64,000 nucleotides of DNA, from NCBI GenBank assembly GCA_019096195.1, contig JAGTXK010000239.1:682001-746000 (forward strand), in the 5' to 3' direction. The DNA comes from Boletus sp. NGJ (Eukaryota > Basidiomycota > Agaricomycetes > Boletales > Boletaceae). The translations under genes and the position numbers were made by a program. Below are positions 11,734 to 21,940 of the stretch, in pieces. Each line of letters starts with the position of its first letter. The stretch's first letter is position 1. The notes under the pieces were generated by a model, which had not been told where the DNA came from, searched no databases, and saw only the letters and a list, made by a program, of their open reading frames with translations.

Positions 11734-12540
11734 TGTCGAAGCATCAGGAGCTGGATCAGCTACTAGTAGTGCATCGCAGTCTGGATGAGTTGCATAGAAT
11801 GACTGCCGGAGTGGCATCGAGGCCACTGATCCAGTGACTTGTCACGAGCCTATAGAAACCATAGCAATAGTCTCAGCCCGTACAATGTTTAGAGCCATGT
11901 GGGAGTCGCGGGGGCTGGCCGTTTCGCTGATCTCGCTCGACACCGAGAACAGGTCGATGGTTGATAGGGCCATCATCAGATCGGTGTGTAAGTTCAAGCA
12001 ACCATTCACGAGTGGAGCATTCAGACCGAAGAATCTGATGGTGGTTAAAGACCCGCATGATATTAATTACGCAGCGCTCAAAGTCCAGGCCGTGGGTGAC
12101 CACAATGAACCTATGCGGGAAACTCGTGTCCAAGGGACTTAAAACATGGAGGCAACCATCTGGAACGCTTAAGCACCGTCGATTTTGACATCCGCCCATA
12201 TCGTCCTTCAATAACTTTGCCTGCCGTGAACTTTTTTTTTCGTCGACCGTCCGATCATGCAACTAGGTCTCCTTGCTGCGTCGGTCGCTCTCTTGACTTG
12301 GACGACCCTGTCGCAGGGTGCTGGTGAGATGAATCCGACTGTTCTTGTTCGTGGTGCGAATACTCAACACAAACAGTAGCCATCAACGGTGAACTATCCC
12401 CTGCCAGGCGCAACGTTGCTCGAACGGCTGCTACCCCTGTAGAATACCTTCCGGGTAGGTCGATCTCGGCTAAATGAAAGTATCTGGAACTCACGACTCA
12501 TGGATGCTCTGCACTGTAGAAATCACGGAGGAGAATTTGA
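11734..12540 (+). repeat. Right arm of the inverted duplication of about 0.81 kb
   Basis: Pairs with 9940..10747 in opposite orientation with almost equal arm length. Shared landmarks are GTCGAAGCATCAGG at the outer end, CCTATAGAAACCATAGCAAT, CATCTGGAACGCTTAAGC and TCTCTTGACTTGGACGACC. It carries the second secretory ORF. Divergence is by substitutions and small indels, so the duplication is not recent. Confidence 0.8.
12257..12379 (+). CDS. Small secretory-precursor ORF, copy B (40 aa minimum)
   Basis: An ATG at 12257 opens MQLGLLAASVALLTWTTLSQ, a strong signal peptide, followed by GAGEMNPTVLVRGANTQHKQ and a stop at the same place as in copy A. The hydrophobic core is nearly unchanged between copies while the mature part differs more (EMNPTVLVRG here, ETNTAVPLHS in copy A). 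That is the usual pattern for small secreted effectors or peptide precursors. Possible downstream exons are bounded by GTAGCC...CCAG and by a 65-nt GTAGGT...CTGTAG segment that is positionally identical to the candidate intron of copy A. Function unknown. Confidence 0.5.
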   Translation: MQLGLLAASVALLTWTTLSQGAGEMNPTVLVRGANTQHKQ

Positions 12541-12779
12541 ATCTTGCCCGCGCCTGGGTGGAGGGTGAGTGGTATGGGGGTTGCGGCGAGAGTCCGTGCA
12601 CTAGTATCGGGCCCGCCTGATGGTCTCGAAAATCACCCTAGAGTAGATGGGTTGTACGGGGTGTGTGGGATCTCGCCTCATGACAGTGACCGTACGGACG
12701 ATATTTGTTTGGTAGTGGTAGTCGTGTCCGCGACATAGTTCTGCGAATTGTTACCAATTTGAATGCGGTCGTCTTTTCG

Positions 12780-12935
12780 ATTTTCGCCTTGAAGCACCTC
12801 GATCGTGACAATCGACACACTGAAGAATTAAAATATATGTTCGGAGCCACTGTGGAGGTTGGCCGTTTCGCTGCTTTCGCCCTGGCCCTTGTAACGAGGT
12901 AACTCGACATCACGGTACTCGGATCCGAGAACAGG
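12780..12935 (+). repeat. Third, partial copy of the duplicated upstream segment
   Basis: Sequence around 12843..12900 (GGAGCCACTGTGGAGG, TTGGCCGTTTCGCTG, GGCCCTTGTAACGAGG) and the following CCGAGAACAGGTCAATTG match the promoter-side part of the two arms, in the same orientation as the right arm. The signal-peptide ORF part is absent, so this is a remnant. Confidence 0.6.
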
Positions 12936-12971
12936 TCAATTGCTGGTACCTTACCAGACCTGCGTATGGAT

Positions 12972-13401
12972 CTAAGCAATCATACACGAAAGGAACGTCT
13001 GGAACAGGTTTAGAAGGGAGCTGAAGGTCACCAACGTTGAGCTCAAGAACCACCACCATAAAAAATGTGGTTCCCGAACGCAAACAATCTCCATGTCTTC
13101 ATCTGTCAGGTGGCTCTCGCGTTGACGATGAAGCGACACAGTGGACATGTGGAGAGCAGCCAGAGAGACCAAATAGGACCGAGAGATGATCCTGCTTCGT
13201 TGGCTGCACCGCTGACATAAAGCCTATGGATCCCTCGATGGTAGGGAAAGGGTTGAAAGGAGGGGATAGACGTGCGGGTTCGACGTTGGGTGAGGCTAGG
13301 GGAGTTTGAGCCTGGCAGAGCTGACTGGCGATCAACGAGGCGAGTCCAGCCGATGGGCCGTCCGAGTCCTCGTTCTGGCGCAACTTACGTGTAGCAGACA
13401 T
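12972..13401 (-). CDS. Tentative short gene (MSATRKLRQNED...)
   Basis: An ATG at 13401 opens a Ser/Pro/Ala-rich 100-aa frame. A second frame below it ends in a hydrophobic stretch (FLWWWFLSSTLVTFSSLL) at 12972, like a tail-anchored or small membrane protein. The first frame contains a GTAAGT directly after MSAT, so the first exon may be only 13 nt of coding sequence. I could not fix one consistent splice set. No family recognised. Confidence 0.3.
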
Positions 13402-13683
13402 GATTGCAACAAGGGTACCAGTCCCTGTCTAACAATCTACAAACATGTATAATAGACAAAATCGAGGCAGAACGAGAGAAGAAAATCCGTGTGAATCAAT
13501 GCAACTGAACCGAGACTTGAGAGAAGAAGAACAATTATGGTATATGTGCATCATACACCCTCTACACCGACTCTCGGCAATCTTGATGCTTAGAGAGGGC
13601 GACGAGCCTTTTCAGTCATGGTTGTAGTCTGTTGGGTGGCGACATGAGCCTGCATGAGGTGGACCAAGTATCAGTCATAGAGG

Positions 13684-15340
13684 TCAAACTCCCGTCGAGA
13701 CCAACTGGGGAACGGGGTGATGTTTGCAGTGGTAGACCCGTAGCTGTAATCCTCGTGGTCAAAACGCGGACTCACCTCGTCGTCACCAAGGCGGATGTAT
13801 TGCTTCTTGGCACGCGAACGCTTGATGTACTTGGCGAGAGCAAAGACACCGACGAAGAGGATGGCAGCGCAAGCAGCGAATACAGTCGACGAAGCACCTT
13901 TCTCGGACCCGATGTGGAGGTATGGGTCGTGGTAGCCATTGCTGCAGGTTGCAGCCCATTGCTTCTGGGAAGTGATGGCGTAGTTCTGTGGAGCGAGGGA
14001 TGTCAATGAGTGAAGAGTAGGGAGCACAGGGACGAATGAACCCACCTCAACCCTGTAGATGAACTCGGTGAGAGGGATGTCCGTCTTGTGGCCGAAAGCG
14101 TGGTAGGTCTGGAAGTTGTCGTTGGTGCCGTTCTTGAACTTGATCCTCAAGAAATCACGGTCCTCAGGGGGAGGTCCACGGCGGAGCTCAAAGGCCAGGG
14201 CAGAAGCATAGTTGGCTGAATGAGCGTTGCGTCTCAGTATCTGATTACATATATACACGTGGACTTACGGATGCCGGCAAGTTCGGGGTTCTGCTTGACG
14301 AGCTCGAGCATGTGGAAGAGGGAAATGAACGGGTGGTAGGAGGTCTCGATCAACAGGAGCTGGAGAGGGTCACCGTTGAAAGCGATGCGTTCGAGCGAGC
14401 TGATGATAGGGTGGAGGATAGTGCGACCAGCCACTAAACGCCAGCAATAGTCAGTCCCAACTCCCAAGATGACCAGCGATGACCGACGTACAGTTACCAA
14501 TATGACCAATATCTTTAGAGGAAAAGATAGCATTCTCGTGGTAGTTAGCAAAGCCACGAGCTTGTTCGATGAGTGTGGGAGGAAGACGGTGCGCATAGGT
14601 CTGGTTGTGGATCAGCTGAACGTTGACGTAGTCGTAGATATTCCAGGCATTTTCCAGAGTCGTGGGGCGGCCGAACACGTAGTCACGAACGGCATTGAAG
14701 AAGGGATGCGCAGCCTTTTCGGTAGCCTTGAACCCGGATGAAGCATACACGTCCGCGGTGTGTTCCTCGAAAAGCCTGTCAAACCGTGGCAACGGATCAG
14801 TAAACACTCTCTAACCTCGTGGCAAGAAACACAGTGGAACATACCGGACAGTCAGTCCAGGGTTCGAGGGAGCGGTCGTTTCCAGGTTCGACGGTTTCGA
14901 TGGGGATGTACTGGTATCCACCAAGAGGAGCAACGACCGCGGTTTCATTAGCAAGAATGACCTTGTTGTTTGGGTTAGGAGGGTAAAGACCCTGGAGAAG
15001 GGCGATAGCAGAGTCGAAGATCACGGGACCCTCTCCGCCAGCCTTGGCGAGGACGTCGATCTGGTGATTGTCGATGAGTTCATGTTTTATGCCGTTGATG
15101 TAGGAAGGCGAAGAGCTAGTCAGATAGACCGAGCGGAGGACGGACCCGAGCTGGTGGGACTGGACCTGCGAGAATTGGAGAAAACATGTAAGGATCCGTT
15201 GAACGAAGACCATGGGACATGCTTACTGCGCCGAGAGGGGTACTCTCGGTGAAGGCGGGCTCGTAGGTCTTGGGATCTTGGTAGTATTCATACCGGTCAC
15301 CGTTGCGGACAATAACGACAGAACCAAGAACGTCAGTCAT
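13684..15340 (-). CDS. Membrane-anchored histidine-phosphatase-fold protein lacking the catalytic His
   Basis: Phosphoglycerate-mutase/acid-phosphatase-like protein with one C-terminal membrane helix (about 20 residues, TVFAACAAILFVGVFALAKY) and a basic cytosolic tail. Exons are 15340..15227; 15165..about 14850; about 14805..14492; 14433..14269; 14215..14046; 13985..13776; and 13704..13684. The second intron's borders are unresolved (phase 0 donor GTATGT at TDCP; several acceptors possible). Clade 2 histidine phosphatases begin with RHGxR; here the motif at residues about 12-16 is RNGDR, so the phosphate-accepting histidine is replaced by Asn. The C-terminal proton-donor site reads SYHPF instead of HD. 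A family with this RNGDR signature seems to recur in agaricomycetes (from memory), which would point to a conserved non-catalytic role rather than decay. Read-through of the last donor would give an alternative tail ending at 13671. Confidence 0.8.
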
Positions 15341-16298
15341 GATATCGATATCGGGTCGGTTAGTTTCGAGAGGCGACTAGGAATGAAGTGGAAACCACAG
15401 ATGGGGATGGAGAAAGGAGACAGGGTAGGTTCGAGGTCTTATAGTATGCCTGAGTGGCGGACAGCGCGTGCATGGCGCATGGCGGGCAGAGCCGAGCAGC
15501 ATCAGGGTGGGGTTGCATACCGGACCAGAAGCTACTTAGCACGTGTGTCACATTGGGACCTGAAGCCAGGAAGACGCGAGGCCGCTTTTTCCAAAGGGAC
15601 CTCGCATTGCTTGTCTGCACAGGCGAGCAGGAATGAACGCGATGCTCATGGTCCGGTCACGGGCTGGATGCGAGGGTCGAAACCTGGCTTCTGGAATGGA
15701 CATCGACACAAGACCTCGGTTTGGTATGGTGTCAATGTCAGCTCGACTGACGCAAATATGCCGGTGTTATCCCAGCGAGACCTGTTAATGGTATGGAAAG
15801 CGGCATTTGGATCGCGTCCCGCACGTGAAGTGTCAGATGTCACACTCGGCGACCACGCGTCTCGAAAATATGCATAATAAGGACGGTTGGCGCCGAGGAA
15901 GGGTAATGGTAATGATGATGCATGAATTACCGTCAACAGCCTCGTTCCCAACACGCGCCAAACGGGCAATACGAGCTACTCTTCCCGTGAAGTGCGCTTC
16001 AACATGGTTCGCCAGTCTGACGCGCAGAACCACTGCGATGAGCGAGAGCGGGTTCCAAATCCTGTGCTCATCTCACCGCTCGAAATCCAGGCTTGGGGAA
16101 GGGCAGTGTCGGAAAGCCCAAGACCAACATATGCCAGATCGGCCACATGGTGGGGTGCAAGTACGGCCGGATTAGATAAGCCACGAGATCGAACATCTTG
16201 CGGCGCCAGAGCGTGATCCCAGCTGATGGGCCAGGCAGAAAAAAATCATTAACGGCGCATTGGAGGCCAAAGTCAAGTGGGCTGTCTTACATGTTGAT
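15341..16298. other. Intergenic, no gene seen
   Basis: A long plus-strand open frame from 15212 to 15877 crosses the phosphatase gene start and has no family resemblance. I see no promoter motif or repeat that I would defend. Confidence 0.4.
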
Positions 16299-17440
16299 CT
16301 AATTTACTTTTTTTTCTTGCCCTTGGTGTGCGACGTCCCTCCCCCACCCGTCGATTTCCCGCTGTGACTTTGAGCAGGGGTGTTTTCCAGAACTACGCCC
16401 TGCGTTGCACCTCCCGCACCTCTTCGTTTCCTGCCACCTTGCCCAAACGACGATCTCTCGCTCTTCTTTCAACCACCGTTCCGGATCAGGTGCAGGCGTG
16501 ACACCCGGAATCACACCCTTTGGCACACGTTTCATCCGCACTTTCTTCGCGTTGTTGACGATTGCGGAGTCATCAGGGCTCTGTTGAGTCAGCGCAACAC
16601 CCGTGGACGCTATATGCGCAGTGGGCTGAACGGACGGCGGTGGGGACGTCTCGATCGTGGAAGCGATAGAGGAGGGCAAAGCATCAAGAGCATGCAAGAA
16701 ACCGGTGTTGATAAAGTCGAGGTGCTTCTGCGAGGCGGTGAGGTTCGTCAGAACATCCGAATATTCTTCTGATTGCTAGGAAGACAGTCAGTGATTGGTG
16801 CAATTTAGGCAGTGCGAGAACGCACAGGCTCAGCGGTTTCAAGCAGTTCGTTGTAGAGATAAAGACTGGACTGGTAAAAACCTTGGCGATAGTTCTGTTC
16901 ACAGCAAGTCACACGACGTCGATCTCTTATGAAGAAGTCGGCAAGGCATTATTCGTACATACCAATTGAGCCTCGAGATGAAGCACTCCTCGGTGATCTT
17001 CCTCAGATCCTTTGATTTTGCCAAGGGCAGTGACTGCCTCTTCCTCCCTGTGGAGGCGATACATGGCATACGCCTCCTCAAATGTGTAATCAGGGCCATC
17101 ACCTCTTGCTGAGTCGGCTATGAGAGACAGTGCGGTACCATACTGCTCTGTTTGAAGAAGCAGAAAAAGTTTGGTCTGCAGTGCGTCCCTATCAACAGGA
17201 TTCAAACGAAGGACTGGTCCACGTTGCAAGCGTCAGTGGCTCCTGAGTGGAGATGAAGTGGGACCACTCGCTCTTATTGCAAGTCTTGATGGCGTTGGTG
17301 AAATGACCACCCTCGATTTGGGCGCACAGCGATGCAAATAGCCGCTTCAGCCGTTCTTCCAACGGAACTGGCTGCTTTTTCCGCTGCTGCTTTTTGCTTT
17401 GAGCACTAGGCTTTGCGATGCGGGCAGTCATTGGAGGCAT
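16299..17440 (-). CDS. SRP72-like signal recognition particle subunit, short and frame-disrupted
   Basis: SRP72 is the TPR subunit that binds SRP68 and 7SL RNA for co-translational ER targeting. Exons are 17440..17272, 17213..16963, 16894..16826 and 16775..16299. The first intron starts with GC (GCGAGT...ACCAG). N-terminal TPR helices are clear (LRLNPVDRDALQTKLFLLLQ, YNELLETAEP), as is the C-terminal RNA-binding signature PGVTPAPDPERWL. Right after PERWLK the frame changes. The expected family tail (KKSERSSFGQGGRKRRG..., Gly/Lys-rich, ending in a Lys run) is present in the next frame down to a TAA at 16304, so one extra base sits in the AAAGAAG stretch. The product is about 340 aa where fungal SRP72 is usually about 550-650; the middle TPR block is missing. 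This is either a diverged functional short form with a sequencing indel, or a pseudogene with another copy elsewhere. Confidence 0.8.
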
Positions 17441-17574
17441 CCTTAGCTCAGTGGGAGTGTGGTTGGAGGTTGGTGTGGCGGTGCACCTAATCACCGAGTT
17501 TCGTTACATAATCGACCTACTCCTGCTGTTGACTTCCTTTGTGAAACCAACACAAGAGGGAGATAAAAACCCAA
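17441..17574. promoter_or_regulatory. Shared divergent promoter, SRP72-like and pinin-like genes
   Basis: Only 134 bp separate the two start codons, which point away from each other, so core promoter elements must overlap or lie inside the 5' leaders. Confidence 0.5.
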
Positions 17575-18724
17575 ATGTCCGCAGAAGAGTCAGTCCCTCC
17601 AACCACCACTTTGAATATAGAAATTCACCACTTACTTGCTCATAGATCTGCTCAGGAAGTGCAGGTGGAATCCCAGGATGCCAAGATGCACGAACCCCCA
17701 ACAGCCCCGGCGGCCATGGCCACCGCGAACAAGAAACGACCCAAGATTGACTTCACCGTCCTGTCCGGTGAACGCAAACGTGGTAAAAGCATGTTTGGTA
17801 TTGTAGTCGGCACGTTGAACAAGGCCAAGATCGAGGACAAGGAGAGGAACGCGAGCGATGCCGTCTGTCCCTTCTCGTCCGCTCACCTAGCATTTTGTCT
17901 GACAACCAGCGCCTCAGGCAAAAAAACGACAGCTGATTGAGCAGAGACTACAGACTAAGCTACGCAAAGAGACTGACACCGTCAGGCGAGCAGAAGAAGC
18001 CAAGAAGGACAAGACCACCGCCAACAGGAAAGAAGAAGACCTCCAGCTCAAAGACTCCATCGTACGTGCACTTGTGTTTTCGTCGACTATCATGTATTCA
18101 TGCAGGTATCCACTTAATAGCACAAACTTCGACGTATACGACTCCCACTATTAAGCAACTTCTTGTTGACGACCGACATCATCCCATCGTCTGACGCATC
18201 TCCGCCGTCTCTTTCGACCAACCCACTTGCACCACCCCCGCGTTCTCACCCACCGCCCCTGTACTACCTTCCAGCTGTCCTAACAGCTGCCCAAGAGGCT
18301 TTCCTCGCACAGCGAAAGGCAGAGGTGCGTTGTCCGGAACATCTTCCCTTGACAATCGTAGCTTCCAGACTTTGACATTTACTTACTTATCTGACAGGTT
18401 ACCGAGGCAACTGAGAAGGAGTGGGCGGCTTTTCGTGAAGAGCGTGTTGCTGGTGTCGAAGAGATCAAGCGACTTCGACGGCGTGTCGCAGAAGAGGAAG
18501 CTCATCGCAAAAAGGAGCGCGAACAAGCTCCCAAAGAGGAGGATGAGGACAAGGAGATGGCCGAAGAGCGCCAGGAATCCAAACGTGAGCCCGCACCACA
18601 ACCGGATGCTGACATGGAAGTGGACGACGAAGAACCAAAGCCCGAACCGGAATCCGCAGAGTCGGAACGGAAAGACGACTCGGGCGGTATGCAGGCCGAT
18701 GATGAAGATGCAGTCGAATACTGA
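17575..18724 (+). CDS. Pinin/SDK/memA-domain protein, 320 aa
   Basis: Splicing-associated nuclear protein. Exons are 17575..17862, 17918..18061, 18121..18324 and 18398..18724, and all phases close. The pinin/SDK/memA core runs from about residue 60 (RKRGKSMFGIVVGTLNKAK, ERNASDA) through AKKRQLIEQRLQTKLR to the conserved HKLRRIRLPLLSNFLLTTD. A Pro-rich linker follows, then a coiled region (KEWAAFREERVAGVEEIKRLRRRV) and an acidic Glu/Asp-rich tail with PEPE and DDED runs. The first donor (GTCTGT) is unusual, but the resulting DAAKKRQ join fits the family. In animals pinin sits in the exon-junction/ASAP complex; fungal members are shorter, as here. Confidence 0.9.
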
Positions 18725-20029
18725 GTGAGTTGAAGCTGTAGGGTATGTGCGTTTCGTATGTATCCCTCTTTTGTTCTGTCGCGTCGCTACTTTCTTGACC
18801 GCTTGTCTTTACTTCCATTAACCTCAATTGAAGGCATTTTCTCTCCTATCATCCGATGCTCGAGGAACGGGCAGCCTCCGTACGGAGCAGAGATGGAAAT
18901 AATGCAGCTGTGCAGTGTGAGTACCTTACATCGTGGGACTACAAACCTCGAAGAACTTCAGGTACGACTGTGCCTCCTGATGGTTCGTCAGGACAGTCAA
19001 TTTGAGGATGTGTCTTTAGAGTTTATCAGTATAGCGGCACTCGATTTGAAAGTTTAAGATACCTGATACGATCAGGCGTCCCAAACACCTCTTTTTGCTG
19101 GTCCGCTCGAGCTGTCAGTCGGTGCACTACACGCGCTGACAATGTGCTCCATGGGGGTTGTCTCCCTACGACGCACGCGCGGCATGGACAATAGCCCAGA
19201 TACACTGATACTCCGCTCAGACGGAGATCATCATCGCTGAGACCCCCAACTCTTTATTAAATCCTGTTTTGAGTTTCTGGGTTTCAAAAAGATCATTCAT
19301 CGCCCCTAGCACTGAGCAGCCAGTACTCGTGTAGTTGACTCGGGACCGAACAATAGTCGGAAGGGCTTTGTGATGGGCACGCTGGATCCCAGCGTATCGA
19401 TTGATTTGCGTGCGTGACGTGGGTTGGTTCGGTTGGACCGTACGGGGGTAATGCAGTCGCTGTGGCGGTAGCGAAGCTACCTCGGCTACGTCATCGATTC
19501 ATCTATGAGTGGCGCTCAGCTGAGCTGACGAGCTGTACGACGTTGCATGCGTCAAGGACGGGGACAAGCGAAGCATGGAGGGGGAAAAAAAAAGAATCCG
19601 GATAGGATCCTAACGTTGGTGATATCGTCACCGTCTGGTGAAAACCCTGAGCCCCTCGTCATATATATGGACGTTCTGACGCGCTTGTGATAAGGTGATC
19701 CGAGAATGGAAGAGATTATGGCCATTTATCGCGTCCTTATCGTTCCCTCATGGCTGCGCGCTTGTGAGTCTGCAGGATCCTCCCACCAGACGTAATCCAC
19801 AAGGTTTTAAGAGACACGGAATGGATGTAGCCAAGAGCAGCAGTGGCGCTCGCGTTACAATGTGGCCACGGCACGATACCGCCCCCGTTCGGTAGAGTCC
19901 AGATCTTCGCAAAGAGGAGCTACCCAACGGCCCTCCGTCGCGGAACGAGTGAGAAATTCGGTTAGCGCCGTCGGCAACCGGTGGGAAACTGAACCGTGCT
20001 GCAAGTAAAGACGTCCATTCGGCATTCCA
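18725..20029. other. Intergenic, no gene seen
   Basis: Long gene-poor stretch. Frames are short and have no family resemblance. A small partial palindrome (GGTGATATCGTCACC) lies near 19618. Confidence 0.4.
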
Positions 20030-20160
20030 TTCAGAGGGCCGAGGGGGGGAGGAGGGCGAGCCCTGAATTGAACCACGGTCATTGAGTTGGCTGTCAACTA
20101 GCGGTCGCCAAGGGCACACTTGATGACCTGCCAGTGCGTCCTTTGAGCTAGAAGGTAAAC
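20030..20160 (-). other. Degenerate tRNA-like segment
   Basis: On the minus strand a B-box-like GGTTCAATTCA lies downstream of an A-box-like GGCAGGTCATCAAGTG at tRNA-like spacing. No clean acceptor pairing, so not an active tRNA. A decayed tRNA or the head of a tRNA-derived SINE. Confidence 0.3.
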
Positions 20161-20229
20161 GGGCTCAGTAGGTTGCAGGGGTAGACGTTCGGCATCAATC
20201 CTACAAGTAGACGTTTCCGCCCGTTGTCA

Positions 20230-20320
20230 AGACATAATGATCCCGGGACTCGACCGTGTGACCAGCAACGCGTGCTCCCAGCACTCTACCGAGCTTGGCG
20301 TATCGCCCAGGATAACGGCG
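20230..20320 (-). other. Second tRNA-like segment, possible SINE head
   Basis: The minus strand reads CCAAGCTCGGTAGAGTGCTG (A-box like) and, about 30 nt on, GGTCGAGTCCCGGG (B-box like). T-arm pairing is only partial and there is no convincing acceptor stem. It lies about 100 bp from the other tRNA-like piece. Confidence 0.35.
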
Positions 20321-21420
20321 CAGTGTTGGCCATGTAACCTGGCGAGTCCTCGAACGCCGCGCGCAGATAAATCAACGAGAAATACAGAACAATGTCCAGT
20401 ATTCGGGCTTGGTCGAAAAATGACTGAGGGAGGGTGAGGGAAAAGCGAAAGATCGCCTGACGAGCCTTCAAGTACGCACAAGCCTAGGAACAAAAAAATA
20501 AATAAAGTCGCCGAGTCGGCCGCACATTTGCCGTGCTGGTCGCCTGGAAATAAATTCTAACCTTGTTTAGTTGATCATCCAGTTTCACCTACTTGTTCAG
20601 TGGACCAAATTCACAGATGCATGGTGTGTCGACAGCACGGCGTGGGCGGAATGGAAGGCGATACCGATCAGCGATCTCCGAGTACATAGTGGCAGCCAAC
20701 CACACCATCGCATCGCTAGTGACTCAGGGTATGATCCCTTACCCCATTCATAGATCCCGTGCTGTCTTCTGCTCCATCACATGGGCGCCAAATCCACAGG
20801 AACAGCGTCAGAACCTACCTCATGTCCAAAGACAAGGGGAAAAAATCTGGTTGGCCGATAAGGTTAGAAAATACATCCCCCTCTTTCATGAGACTGTTAG
20901 AGGTATGCGAAGCACTTGGTGGTCACCGTATCAACATGCGCTTCCAAGTCAGACACGGTTGCAACAGTACCTTGTTCCCCACGACGCATCCCAATGTTCC
21001 CATCATGTCGGCTATACTCGTTTCCCCACAACTTGGCGTCGATTGCAAAAGTGGAGCAGGTGAAAAGAAGACGACGTGGATGAAGAACCTGCTGGAATCC
21101 ATTGAACTGGATCATGCCGTCGCCAAACATCCGCATCGTTGTAACTGCGCACGGAACGGTAAGAAAGAGGTGAGGATGCTGCCGTATTCCCGCAGTCCAG
21201 CGAGATATGAACCCGTCATATTACAGCTCAATATAGAATCAAATCTCAGGTGAGAAGAAAAAAAAAAAAAGAAGCACCTTTACTTTACATATGGAAAACG
21301 TCAGCTGCCACCCGTACCACTTCCGCATGAAAGGGCGGTCATACCTTGTGCTATGATTGACAAATGAACCGGAAGAGGCATCTTACGGAACCACCCCTGT
21401 CACCGGGGGGACAAAATTTT
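20321..21420. other. Intergenic with overlapping unassigned frames
   Basis: Two overlapping plus-strand frames (20593..21063 and 20759..21253) and a minus-strand one coexist. None shows a domain, a signal peptide or a convincing splice site, so I list no gene. Confidence 0.35.
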
Positions 21421-21687
21421 CTAATGCTGTGCCGAGTCTTCCTCAGGCATATGTTTCATGTTAGAGCAATGAGGTACTCGGCTGCCAGGGTAATGTGATG
21501 TGGCAGGGAGCCAGTGTGCCATATTTGTGACTGGAGCAGGAAACATCATTTGCGTTGTTTCGACGTAAGTAACAGGCAGATACGGGAAGGGGAACTTGAT
21601 AGAAGGGACCAAAGCGTCAGCTGGGAAAACTGGCGCATTCACTGGGGGCAGTGATGGCGGTTCTGGAATAGTAGCTGGCAGAATCAT
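21421..21687 (-). CDS. Possible Pro-rich exon or small protein, 88 aa
   Basis: The frame starts at ATG 21687 (MILPATIPEPPSLPPVNAP) and ends EEDSAQH. It is preceded on the minus strand by a good acceptor-like CTCGCTGGCAG, so it may be a last exon. Composition is Pro-rich throughout. No homologue recognised; it lies just downstream of the glucanase stop. Confidence 0.25.
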   Translation of the reverse strand: MILPATIPEPPSLPPVNAPVFPADALVPSIKFPFPYLPVTYVETTQMMFPAPVTNMAHWLPATSHYPGSRVPHCSNMKHMPEEDSAQH

Positions 21688-21940
21688 GGAATTAGCAAGG
21701 ATCCTGCCAGCGAGAAATGCAAAAGCACACCACCACGTCAGACACCTTCATCCCTGTATTAGGGTGAAGAAGAAGAAGGAACGTCGATCTGTCCGAATGT
21801 CTGGTAACAAGAGCAGCAAGAGTTCAAAAAACAAGAAAAACGACTGCACGACGTGCGAGAGTAATGGTGGTTACACGGTCCTGATATATGTGATACCTTC
21901 GAGAGTCATTCGCACAATAAAGAGTGTCACTTGTCACTGA

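Noticed and set aside
9940-12540. DNA transposon with long terminal inverted repeats
   Set aside because: Arm lengths fit, but the spacer has no transposase-like frame and the arms hold promoter-plus-ORF units, so an inverted gene duplication is more likely.
15212-15877. 221-aa plus-strand frame
   Set aside because: Overlaps the phosphatase-like gene start on the other strand and shows no family pattern, signal or splice support.
16299-16470. Programmed frameshift in SRP72
   Set aside because: No slippery heptamer or downstream structure was evident, and such shifting is not known for SRP72; an indel is simpler.
20593-21253. Two overlapping plus-strand frames of 156 and 164 aa
   Set aside because: They overlap each other in different frames and neither resembles a protein family.
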